A stretch of DNA of 64,000 nucleotides from Capitulum mitella (lineage: Eukaryota; Arthropoda; Thecostraca; Pollicipedomorpha; Pollicipedidae), in contig CP099839.1 in NCBI GenBank assembly GCA_030062745.1, positions 21,833,324 through 21,897,323 on the forward strand, given 5' to 3'. Position numbers and translations under genes: made by a program. Shown here piece by piece: positions 36,701 to 44,748 of this stretch. Position 1 is the first letter of the stretch, and each line of letters opens with the position of its first letter. Below the pieces are notes generated by a model. That model was not told where the DNA came from. It saw nothing but the letters and a program-made list of their open reading frames with translations, and did not search any database.

Positions 36701-39700
36701 TACCAGGTCCGGACCAGCAAATTCACCCACCGGTACACCCTCCTCCTCTACCGACACCAGGTCCGGACCAGCAAGTTCACCCACCGGTACACCCTCCTCC
36801 TCTACCGACACCAGGTCCGGACCAGCAAGTTCACCCACCGGTACATCCTCCTCCTCTACCGACACCAGGTCCGGACCAGCAAGTTCACCCACCGGTACAC
36901 CCTCCCCCTCTACCGACACCCGGTCCGGACCAGCAGGTCCACCCACCGCTGCTGCCGCCGACGGTCTCACCGCGACCCCAGCAGACCATGATGATGCCTC
37001 CGACCACCCTCACCATCGACGCGTCCCTCTGGCCTACCTCCCCGGGCAAGCCGCTGGTCATCGTCGTCGCCGGGAACAACGGCAGGCCGGTGCTGACCGT
37101 CATTCCCACGCCCGCGGCGCCCTCCGGAGGGGCCTCGACCCCGGCGCCGCCTCAAGTCGTCACACCTGCGCCGCCGTCCTGTCCGGCCATGACCTCAGCA
37201 CCGCCCCAGGTCACCTCCCCGACGTCGCCCGCGGGCCCGGGGGTGACCTCGACGCCGGCCGAGGTCGGGCCGCCGGCGCCCGAGGCGACGGTGTCGCCGC
37301 CGCCGCGGCCCGTGTTCCCGCCGGGCTTCGATCCGGACTTCCCGGCCATTCCGCCGGGCGAGACGATCGCCATCGAGCCGCCGTACCCCGAGTCGGAGCC
37401 GCTCGAGCCCGGCGAGACGGCCGTCCAGGTGCCGGAGCCGACCGCGCCGCCGCCGGACTCGACTGACGACCCCGACCACGGCCAGCCGCCCGTGGATCCC
37501 GAGCCCGACTACGGCCAGCCGCCCGTGGATCCCGAGTATCCCGACTATGGTCAGCCGCCTGTGGACCCAACGTATCCCGACTACGGACGACCTGAGGTGG
37601 ACCCGACTTACCCCGACTACGGCTCACCGCCGGTGGATCCGGTGTATCCCGACGAAGGAGAACCGTCCGTGGACCCGACGGATCCCGATTACGAGCAGCA
37701 GACGGTGGACCTCGGGACCACCCAGCTGTCCTCCAGCTCGAGCATCGAGATCGCGCCCCCCGTGAGCGTGTCGCCGACGGTGGGGGTATTCCCGGTCATC
37801 TCCACCCAACCCCCGCTCCCCGCCGGAGAGGTCCCAGCCATAGAGCCGGCCGACCCCGACTACGCTCCGGACTTCTCCACGATCATCTTCATCCCCGACT
37901 ACGAGGAGCCCGAGGTGGCGCCCTCACGGCCGCCGACGCAGCCGCCGGCGCTGCAGCCGTCTACGGAGGAGGTCGCCTCCAGCACGCTGGTGCCAGGCAG
38001 CAGTGCGACGACTCCGACGCAGAGTCTCGTCACGGGCGCCACCGAACCGATCTCCAGCTCGGTCACGCCGGCTGGCGGCGCCGCGTCGAAGACGATTCTG
38101 ACGGGCGCCACGCAGTGGGTGTCCGTCTCGACGATCCTGACTGGAGCGACTCAGTCGACGTTCAGTTCTTCAATCCTGACTGGGGCTACTCTGTCGACGT
38201 TCAGCTCTTCAATCCTGACCGGGGCTACTCAGTCAACGCTGAGTTCTATCTTGACTGGAGCAACTCAGTCGACGTTCATTTCTTCCATTTTCACTGGAGC
38301 CACCCAGTCAACCTTCAGTTCCTCCATTTTAACTGGAGCCACTCTGTCAACGTTCAGTTCTATCCTAACTGGTGCCACTCTATCGACGTTCAGCAGTACC
38401 ATCCTGACCGGGGCTACTCAGTCAACATTCAGTTCCATCCTAACTGGAGCCATTCTGTCAACGTCAAGCAGCACCATCTTGACTGGTGCCACCCAGTCGA
38501 CAATTCTCACCGGCGCCACGCAATCCACGTCCACTTCATCAGTCCTCACAGGGGTTACCCAGTCCACCTTCACGTCATCCATACTAACTGGTGTCACCCA
38601 GTCTACCTTCGGCCCCACAACTCTCCCCGGCGTGACTCAGTCCGTCTTCATCTCGATCCAGACGCTGCCTCCGATCCGGCCTTCGGCCACCGCCGGGCCG
38701 CCGCCGGCCAGCGCCGCCTTCCCCAGCCGCCCGGGCGGCGGCGGCGGCGGCGGCGGCGGCATCACCTGGCTGACGTTCGAGACGACCGTGATCGAGACGG
38801 CGCCGGGCCAGCTGGTGACCAGCATCCGGCCCGGGCAGACCCCGGTCTGGGTCCGGCCGACCGTCGCACGGCCGGTGGTCGTCACGTCGATCGTGTGGCC
38901 GCCGCGGCCGGGGGCGCCGTGCGGCCGGCCCGGCTGCCGGCCGCCACGGCCGCCGCCCGGCCGGCCCGTCATCTCCATCATCCCCGGGCCGACGCCGACC
39001 ATGGCCGGCGTGCACCGGCCGGGCGCCACCATCACCGTGTCGGCCGGCCCGGCCGGCGCGCCGCCGCCGGCGCCGGGCGCCGCGCCGCGGCCCACCGCCA
39101 CGCAGACGGTCACCGTGACGGCGGGCCAGGCCGGGCCGGGCCGGCCGCCGCTCGGCTGGGCGCCCAGACCCCCGGCCGGCGGCTGGCCCCGCCCGCCGGT
39201 CGGCGGATACCCCCAGCGGCCGGTCGGCGGGTACCCCCGGCCGCCGGTCGGATACCCCAGGCCTCCGTTCACCGGAGGGTACCCCAAGCCCCGACCGCCG
39301 ACTGGTGGGTATCCGAGGCCGCCGGTTGGTGGAGGGTATCCCACCGGGCCTGGTGATGGCGCCGATACCTGGGGTCCTGGGACGGCGGCAGAGGGCGAGC
39401 GTCCAGAACAAACCAGGCCGACTGGGGAGGTGATGCCAGAGACGGCCGGCACTCCGGACGTGGAAGGCGATGTTCAGACGAAACCTAGCGGTGACGTGTC
39501 CCCTGTTACTGTCCTCCCAACAGACCCAGTGCAGACCAAACCCACCGGAGACCAAAAGCCTGTCCCTGTTCTTCCAACAGACCCAGTGCAGACCAAACCC
39601 ACCGGAGACCAAAAGCCGGTTCCTGTGCTTCCGACAGACCCAGTGCAGACCAAACCCACCGGAGACCAAAAGCCGGTTCCTGTCCTCCCAACAGACCCAG

Positions 39701-40438
39701 TGCAGACCAAACCCAACGGAGACCAAAAGCCGGTTCCTGTGCTTCCGACAGACCCAGTGCAGACCAAACCCACTGGAGACCAAAAGCCGGTTCCTGTGCT
39801 TCCGACAGACCCAGTGCAGACCAAACCCACTGGAGTCCAAAAGCCGGTTCCTGTTCTTCCAACAGACCCAGTACAGACCAAACCCACTGGAGACCAAAAG
39901 CCGGTTCCTGTGCTTCCGACAGACCCAGTGCAGACAAAACCCATCGGAGACCAGAAGCCGGTTCCTGTGCTTCCGACAGACCCAGTGCAGACGAAACCCA
40001 CCGGGGACCCAAAGCCAGTTCCTGTAAAGCCCTCCCCGCTGCCTCCCCCGCCTCCGCAAAGACCTGGCAACGTCCCCTACCCGTGGCCACAGAGACCACC
40101 CGCGCTACCAACAGAGATGCCGGCTACAACTGGAGGACACACCGGCTGAAAGCTCCACCACCGCGGAGCCCTCCGAAGGAAGCTCCACTACGACGGATCC
40201 CTCTGGAGGGAGCTCCACCCCAGCGGATCCCCCCGCGGGGAGCTCCACCGCGGCGGATCCCCCGGCGGGGAGCTCCACTACGGCCGACCCGTGGCCGACG
40301 CCTTTGGCCGGGCTCATGACGCAGTGCGAGGCGATCGGAGCCTGGCGCTGGATCCCCGGCATGAGCCAGTGGTGCACGTCCAACTGCCTGATGAAGAACC
40401 CGCCGTTCTGTCCGGCCTCGCACTGCCGCTGCTGGTAG
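19934..40438 (+). CDS. secreted animal heme peroxidase with giant repeat tail and Cys-rich C-terminus
   Basis: Exons: 19934-19980, 24404-24594, 25338-25470, 25947-26173, 27827-28006, 28303-28473, 29343-29537, 31361-31488, 31678-31862, 32146-32285, 32769-32887, 33646-33782, 34272-34441, 34847-34949, 35316-40023, 40115-40438. All phases agree: 2,385 residues. Exons 1 and 2 join to make a signal peptide (MAPPGRSGPRPLAFF + SLAMLISGG). The family oxidises halides, phenols or tyrosines with hydrogen peroxide. Myeloperoxidase-type key residues are present: Gln246, Asp249 and distal His250 in GQFLDHDL; calcium ligands in TSYIDGSNVYGS (326-337); catalytic Arg385 and heme-linking Glu388 in GDIRANEQ; proximal His489 in RFGHTL; Asn570 in LNIQRGRDHG. 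The fold closes at CRRLPGLDLRVW (about 715-726). The closest type is chorion peroxidase/peroxinectin. Everything after residue 726 is an unusual extension. Confidence 0.9.
20467..20500. repeat. TA dinucleotide microsatellite
   Basis: A run of about 15 TA units in peroxidase intron 1, followed by imperfect CATATGTACATATAT. Confidence 0.9.
23220..23960. other. CpG-rich block inside peroxidase intron 1
   Basis: This GC-rich, CpG-rich stretch has long open frames on both strands, which follow from its composition. No frame matches a known protein. It could be an enhancer or alternative promoter about 0.5-1.2 kb before exon 2. No splice donor that would join exon 2 in the right phase stood out. 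Confidence 0.3.
24018..24044. repeat. poly-T run
   Basis: An uninterrupted run of about 27 T in peroxidase intron 1. On the minus strand it is a poly-A tail-like tract, but I see no retroposon body beside it. Confidence 0.9.
25507..25660. repeat. GA-rich microsatellite tract
   Basis: (GA)n and AGGAGA-rich purine sequence in peroxidase intron 3, just after exon 3. It is complementary in character to the CT tract at 27,700 in intron 4. Confidence 0.85.
27706..27797. repeat. CT-rich microsatellite tract before exon 5
   Basis: About 90 bases of (CT)n and CCCT words end 30 bases before the exon 5 acceptor at 27825-27826. In the transcript it is a very long polypyrimidine tract, the binding zone of U2AF/PTB-type proteins. 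Confidence 0.9.
27827..34949 (+). CDS. peroxidase catalytic core exons 5-14
   Basis: These ten exons hold the catalytic core, from the distal His helix (exon 5) through the RFWYENGDEP motif (exon 13) and QLTEIRKVRL helix (exon 14). For exon 11 I prefer the acceptor at 32767-32768 (CTCTCACGACCAG) over the earlier in-frame one at 32701-32702: the product then reads YISGLANANSS, which fits the family spacing, whereas the longer form inserts 22 foreign residues. The exon 9 donor is GTCAGG, weaker than the others. For exon 15 the acceptor at 35314-35315 is the one that keeps phase and restores the conserved end SNTREKC. Confidence 0.9.
29921..30198. mobile_element. decayed hAT-like MITE in a peroxidase intron
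   Basis: The ends CAGTAGCGTAGCCAGG and, inverted, AGTAGCGTAACCAG match the CAGTGGCGTAGCC-type ends of the larger element at 47,069. The roughly 280-bp interior has no coding capacity. No target duplication is visible, so this copy is older or damaged at an edge. Confidence 0.6.
35316..40023 (+). CDS. giant peroxidase tail exon (4.7 kb)
   Basis: One exon encodes residues 710-2278: the last turn of the peroxidase fold, then a Pro/Thr/Ser/Gly-rich tail made of at least six successive repeat families, with linkers of plain low complexity. Such composition predicts an extended, probably O-glycosylated, mucin-like stalk. Tyr occurs in two of the repeat families (YPDYG and GGYP), which are possible targets of the attached enzyme. 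The long open frames on the minus strand and in other plus frames across this exon are shadows of the repeats. Confidence 0.88.
36003..36450 (+). repeat. tail repeat 1: PVDPPILPPSQPTPGPRPI
   Basis: About seven to eight copies of a 19-20-residue unit (roughly 57-60 bp), with Ser-Gln/Ser-Arg and Gly-Pro/Gly-Ala alternation between copies. Confidence 0.9.
36478..36955 (+). repeat. tail repeat 2: PTPGPDQQVHPPVHPPPL
   Basis: Nine copies of an 18-residue (54-bp) unit, nearly identical at the DNA level; the first has Lys for Thr and the fifth has Ile substitutions. Such homogeneity indicates recent unequal exchange or conversion. Confidence 0.95.
37480..37715 (+). repeat. tail repeat 3: tyrosine-bearing YPDYGxPxVDPx
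   Basis: About six copies of a 12-residue unit with one or two Tyr each, flanked by Asp/Pro. Tyr beside acidic residues suits dityrosine formation by a peroxidase; this is inference from composition. Confidence 0.9.
38090..38640 (+). repeat. tail repeat 4: STFSSSILTGATQ
   Basis: About fifteen copies of a 9-13-residue Ser/Thr-rich unit around LTGATQS, typical of mucin-like O-glycosylation domains. Some copies are shortened by dropping the Ser run. Confidence 0.9.
39176..39355 (+). repeat. tail repeat 5: GGYPRPPV
   Basis: Six or so GGYP/GYP units with Pro and Arg/Lys: a basic, Tyr-bearing stretch that contrasts with the acidic YPDYG block. Confidence 0.85.
39470..40035 (+). repeat. tail repeat 6: DPVQTKPTGDQKPVPVLPT
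   Basis: Ten copies of a 19-residue (57-bp) unit, nearly identical at the DNA level. The last copy runs into the proposed donor at 40024. Confidence 0.95.
40115..40438 (+). CDS. peroxidase last exon: Ser/Thr linker plus six-Cys C-terminal domain
   Basis: In the frame that opens after the acceptor CAACAG at 40109-40114, the sequence encodes five GSST(T/P)(T/A)xDP-type linkers and then a compact domain starting CEAIGAWRWIPGMSQWC and ending CRCW, with six Cys in 37 residues, stop TAG at 40436. Reading straight through from exon 15 instead gives a stop at 40147-40149 before the domain. I propose a 91-nt intron, 40024-40114 (CCT|GTAAAG ... CAACAG). From memory this Cys pattern occurs at the ends of other secreted crustacean proteins; I cannot name it with certainty. 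A one-base assembly indel is the alternative. Confidence 0.65.
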   Translation, partial: RCRLQLEDTPAESSTTAEPSEGSSTTTDPSGGSSTPADPPAGSSTAADPPAGSSTTADPWPTPLAGLMTQCEAIGAWRWIPGMSQWCTSNCLMKNPPFCPASHCRCW

Positions 40439-41047
40439 CGTCGGCCCGGACAGGCGACGGCGGTGGCGGCGCGGCGCCGGACGCGGCCCACGGCCGCCTA
40501 GGTCAGAGGGATGGTAGTCTCTGACACTGCTCGCTTGCAGATGGGCAGCGTTAGGGCATTTTGACCGTGCGGCATTTTGTCGTGGCATTATAATCCAGGT
40601 GGGCGGTTCCGTGCTGTTTGCCGCGTTAGGTAGGTGCGGTGGGTGCGTTAGTTTGTTGACCCTGTGACTATAGTGATGCTGCAGAATCTCAATGTTCCGC
40701 CAAACCTGGCTGGTGTAGTCTTGGCGTAGCCAGAGTAGTGCCGAGCCTTCGGCGGCGTAAGGGAGACTGGCGGCGCTGAAAAGAACACTGGGTGCCCTCG
40801 GCGTTCTGGTGAACCGTGCTTCGTTTCGGCGGCATGCTCTGGGTGCAGTCTTATGGCCAGCCGACAAAAACCGCAGCATGCAGCTGACGAGCCCGTCTTG
40901 TACGTCCTGTTTTTGTCGGAATAGACGCCCAGTGGAGCAATACACCAGCATCCATTCGCTCCTGTGGGTGTTGCAGGCAGGCCGACGCCGTACACCAATC
41001 AGAATGCAGTCTCAGCGACGAAGACCACCAGTCTGTGATTAGGCTGC

Positions 41048-41053
41048 TTTATT
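41048..41053 (-). terminator. candidate polyadenylation signal of RFX7
   Basis: TTTATT on the plus strand (AATAAA on the minus) about 1.6 kb past the RFX7 stop. Confidence 0.4.
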
Positions 41054-41330
41054 GTGTATTGTTGACATTTTAAAACGAACAACGAAAAAAAAGTTCCATG
41101 ATTTGGCAAACGTTCGTCATGATCGCACGCCCGTACTACGTTCATCGATAAACGAAATCAACAAAACGGGAATTCCATTAATTCGATGCACCCGCGGCCC
41201 AGAAAAAGAACCCGACAGACCTTCGCGAATTTCCCTATCGGTCCTCATAAAACGGATAAACCCGATACTACGCGAGACGACGGGCGACATTTGAACTGTT
41301 GCTGGCAGCTGGCAACCACGCAATCGTGCC

Positions 41331-41336
41331 AATAAA
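41331..41336 (+). terminator. candidate polyadenylation signal of the peroxidase gene
   Basis: AATAAA about 0.9 kb past the peroxidase stop; I saw no earlier copy on this strand. It lies beyond the RFX7 signal, so the two transcripts may overlap at their 3' ends. Confidence 0.4.
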
Positions 41337-42663
41337 AGGCGAGAACCGGTCCGGCCTGCGCGCTTCCGACAACTAGCGATCGTAAGCATAAAATATGGAA
41401 TTTGTCAAGCTGTTACATGGTTCCCGGAGATACGTGGTTACAATGCCCTCGCCGCACGCGCAGCTATACCGCTTTGATTAGTACACCGGGCCTGACTCTG
41501 CGGGCCACGTACAAGAAACGAAGTCGCCGAGGGCAGCAGGAAACCACTATAAGTCTATATCACCTTAAAGCGAATACTACGGCTACTGTGCCGGGCCGGG
41601 CGGCACGTCAGCACGGCGGCACCGGCGGCGCGGAGGCGCACATCACGACACATCGCCAGAGCCAACACGGACCGGCGCGCACAAAACGCAATACCTAAAA
41701 GCCAGGGACTCACAAAAATAAACGAGCATACGGTCGACCGGTGCGCGGACCAAGCACATGTACGCTGGAAAGCGGGGCGGTCCGGCCCCGGCGGGCTGGC
41801 CGCGGCGGCGGCGGCCGCGCCGAGCCGGCGCCGGCGGCGCCCGGCCGGCCGGCGGCCGCCGCCCCAACAAAGGTAACAAGGCGCCAGCCGGCCCAACAAA
41901 TCAGCGGTCGAAAAACGGCGCACAACGAACATCGACGAGCAAACCAGAGGCGGCCCGCGACGCGTCCGCCGGGCGCGGCGCGCGGCCGGCCAGAAAGCGC
42001 GGGAGAGGGACCGACGGTGCCCGGCGCGCCGGGGAGGAGCGAAATGGACCGAGCGCACGACCAGACGTCATGCGTCATACCCGCCTGTTTAGAACATCGG
42101 CTGGCCCGGACTGCTGCCCATTGTGAATTGCACAACGCCGACACGAGTTTGTACTGTTCCGGGCCCCCTCTCGCCTGCGCCACTCGTCCAATCTCAGAAA
42201 TATTGAAGTTTTCAGGTACTTTTCTCACTTGTATGCACCTACCTACGCACCCACCCCACCTCAGTAAAATATATCTCCCGCGCCCTGGGCAGTTGTGTCT
42301 GGGACGGGCGCGAGCGGCGGCGGGCACGGCTCAGCCGGCCGCGCGGCCGGCGGCGCCCGGGACAGCAGCGCCGGCCGGATCGGCGGACGGCGGCGCCCGT
42401 CCGCGACCACCGGCGCCGCCCAGCCACCGTCCCACCCCCTCCTACCAGCTTAAACTGTAAAAACTAGCCTACTGACGAGCCGGGCCGGGCGACGCGCGGC
42501 CGCGCGCGCTCGGCCGTCCGCTTCTGTGACCTGTGTCGGCCTGACCGTGTGATGGCAGGTGTGTCGCTGCGGCGCGGGCGCGCCGCTCCGGGGAGTCTGC
42601 GTCCGTCCCGCGCCAGGCCGTCGCCGAGAATCCGTGCGGTGGCGCGAGGGCGCACGCCGGCGC

Positions 42664-44748
42664 TCACTCGTTCTCAGGCACCTCCATCATGAGCTGGGAG
42701 AACTCGTCGCACTCGCTGAGCGCCTGCAGCGTCTCGCCGAGGTCGGCGTCCACGCTGGGCGGCGGCTCCTGCATGGCCATCGGGTCGCGGCCGGCCGGCG
42801 CCGAGCTCAGCCGCTGCAGACCCGTGTTCAGCTCTGCCAGCGTCATGTTGGAGGAGCCACCGGCGGCCGGCATGGCGCTGCCGCCCCCGCCGCCGCTGCC
42901 GCCCACGCCGACGCCTCCGCCGCCCCCGCCGCCGCCGCCGCTGCCGCAGAAGCTGTCGAGGCCGAACTCGAGCGGCGGCGGCCCGCCCAGCTGGGACGAG
43001 TGCAAGATGGCGGCCGGCGGCGCGCGGAACACGTAGCCGCCGGGCGCGGCCGGCCCGCCGGCCACCAGCGAGGTGGGCGGCACGCTCTGCGAGCGCTGCA
43101 CGCCGAGAGGCGCCGCCGGGTCCACGCTCTCGGTCAGGCGGGCGATCTCGAGGCCGAGCATGTCCAGCTGGGAGGTGGCGGCCGGCCGCGGCGGCCGGTA
43201 GTGCACGGTGGCGCCGGCCGACTGGTGGCGGCGCCGCAGGTCGCTGTAACCGGCGCGCGAGTCGACCAGCGCCGTGCTGGTCGGCGAGACGGGCGCCGAG
43301 ATGGGCGAGATGCCAGAGCCGGACGACGAGTGCCGCGAGCGCACCGACGGCGTGCCGTCCGGCGTCGGGAAGTTGGACGTCTGGATGCCCGACTCGTCGA
43401 CGGACATGTGCGGCGATGACGGCGCCAGCGTCGACATCGGCGAGTACGGGTTCGGGTTCATCGGCGAGTAGAGCGGCTGCGGCTGGCGGCAGCCGACCGC
43501 CGCCATCGAGGCGGCCACCATGGACGTGGCGCCGGACGAGTGGCGAGACCGGCTCTGCGGGAAGCGGCACGTCTGCTGACTTGAGTTGTGCCGCGAGCGC
43601 GCGAACGGCACCGGCGTCGACTGCGGCGACAGGAACGGCGTCGAGTTCTCCGAGCCGAACGTGGCGCAGCGCGACAGCTCCGACACGGCCGAGAACGGCG
43701 TCACCGTGCCGGTGCCGGGGCCGCGCACCGAGTACGGCACCGCCAGCTGGCCCGAGTTGTGCCGCGACCGGTTCAGCGGCAGCGGCGTGCTGTGCGGCGA
43801 CACGAACGGACTCTCGGCCACGCCGGGCGGCGGCGGCGGCGGCGGCGGCGGCTCGTGTCCGATCGGCTGGAAAGTGAAGTTGCGCCGGCGCGTGTTGGGG
43901 CTCGGCGGCACCATGCTCATCGGCGGGCCGGGCACGCCGTCCGGGGCCGACAGGCTCGGCTGGAAGCTGACGCGCCGCCGCATCGCCACCGACTGGCCGG
44001 CGGCGCCGTTCTGGCCCGGCGCGCCGCCGTACGGCAGCGTCGGCTTGTCCACCTTCTGCGTCTCCTTGCTGCCGGGCAGGTTCTGCTCGAGCAGCATGCG
44101 CAGCTGCGACAGCTCCTCCTTCTGGTTGTGGTCCTTGTTGTTGAAGTACTGCATCAGCTCCTCCTCGTTGTCCTGGCCGGGCAGCTCGCCGTACTCGCGG
44201 TGGTGCGGCTCCGCGCCGGCCGCGCACGCCGCGCGCCCGTCGAACTCGCCGCCCGGCTCGAACTTGGGCTGGATCGCCTTGAACTTGTGCGGCGGCAGCG
44301 GCGGCGGCGGCGGCGGGGGCGGCGGTGGCGGGGGCGGGGGCGGCAGCTGCGGGTAGCCGTTGTGCTGGCGGCCGGCCGGCTGCGCGAACGTGGCGTCGTG
44401 CGCGGCGCTCGTGATCACCGGGCAGTGCGAGTGCGAGGTGGGCGGCCCGCTCGGCACCGGGCCGCCGCCGCTCATGGCCGACATGTTGACGCAGGCCGGC
44501 TCCGGCAGCGGCGCGTACTCGCTTCGCTCGACCGGCTCCGGCTGCGCCGGCGGAGCGAATGGGTCGGCCGGCGGCCGCGGCGCCGGCTCCAGCCACCCGC
44601 CGTACTGGTCGCCGTAGCCCGGCGGCTCGCCATAGCCGCCGCTGCCGTCCAGCGACAGCTCGTCGGACGCGTCCGGCTTCTCCTCGGCGGCGCCCTTCTT
44701 GCGCTTGCGGCCGCGCGCGCCGCCCTTTTCCGGTTTGCCGTCGGCGTC
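42664..44748 (-). CDS. RFX7: RFX7 large terminal exon
   Basis: It encodes residues 292-985. A basic nuclear-localisation-like RGRKRKKG comes first. Poly-Pro runs lie at about 44281-44342 and 43823-43852 and a Gly run at about 42890-42952 (plus-strand coordinates). RxxS sites (RSRHSS, SRHNSGQ, SRHNSSQ) recur and are potential basophilic-kinase/14-3-3 sites. The open frames on the opposite strand are shadows of this GC-rich exon. Confidence 0.87.
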   Translation of the reverse strand, partial: DADGKPEKGGARGRKRKKGAAEEKPDASDELSLDGSGGYGEPPGYGDQYGGWLEPAPRPPADPFAPPAQPEPVERSEYAPLPEPACVNMSAMSGGGPVPSGPPTSHSHCPVITSAAHDATFAQPAGRQHNGYPQLPPPPPPPPPPPPPPPLPPHKFKAIQPKFEPGGEFDGRAACAAGAEPHHREYGELPGQDNEEELMQYFNNKDHNQKEELSQLRMLLEQNLPGSKETQKVDKPTLPYGGAPGQNGAAGQSVAMRRRVSFQPSLSAPDGVPGPPMSMVPPSPNTRRRNFTFQPIGHEPPPPPPPPPGVAESPFVSPHSTPLPLNRSRHNSGQLAVPYSVRGPGTGTVTPFSAVSELSRCATFGSENSTPFLSPQSTPVPFARSRHNSSQQTCRFPQSRSRHSSGATSMVAASMAAVGCRQPQPLYSPMNPNPYSPMSTLAPSSPHMSVDESGIQTSNFPTPDGTPSVRSRHSSSGSGISPISAPVSPTSTALVDSRAGYSDLRRRHQSAGATVHYRPPRPAATSQLDMLGLEIARLTESVDPAAPLGVQRSQSVPPTSLVAGGPAAPGGYVFRAPPAAILHSSQLGGPPPLEFGLDSFCGSGGGGGGGGGVGVGGSGGGGGSAMPAAGGSSNMTLAELNTGLQRLSSAPAGRDPMAMQEPPPSVDADLGETLQALSECDEFSQLMMEVPENE

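Larger units (their letters stand above)
40439..42663. other. tail-to-tail 3' flank between peroxidase and RFX7
   Basis: It should hold both 3' untranslated regions. The stretch 41,740-42,470 is GC-rich with long open frames on both strands that show no family signal; I read them as composition artefacts. No third gene is seen. Confidence 0.5.

Noticed and set aside
38115-39356. A 413-codon plus-strand frame in a second phase of the tail exon
   Set aside because: Its repeats are a frame-shifted reading of the LTGATQS block; the continuous frame from the peroxidase domain is the real one.
38584-40059. Long minus-strand open frames (up to 491 codons) over the peroxidase tail
   Set aside because: They mirror the tandem repeats of the plus-strand exon (FGLHWVCR...-type periodicity) and have no start, splice or family support.
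41555-42460. Frames of 120-239 codons between the peroxidase and RFX7 genes
   Set aside because: The same composition effect; they overlap each other on both strands and lie in the expected 3' untranslated regions.
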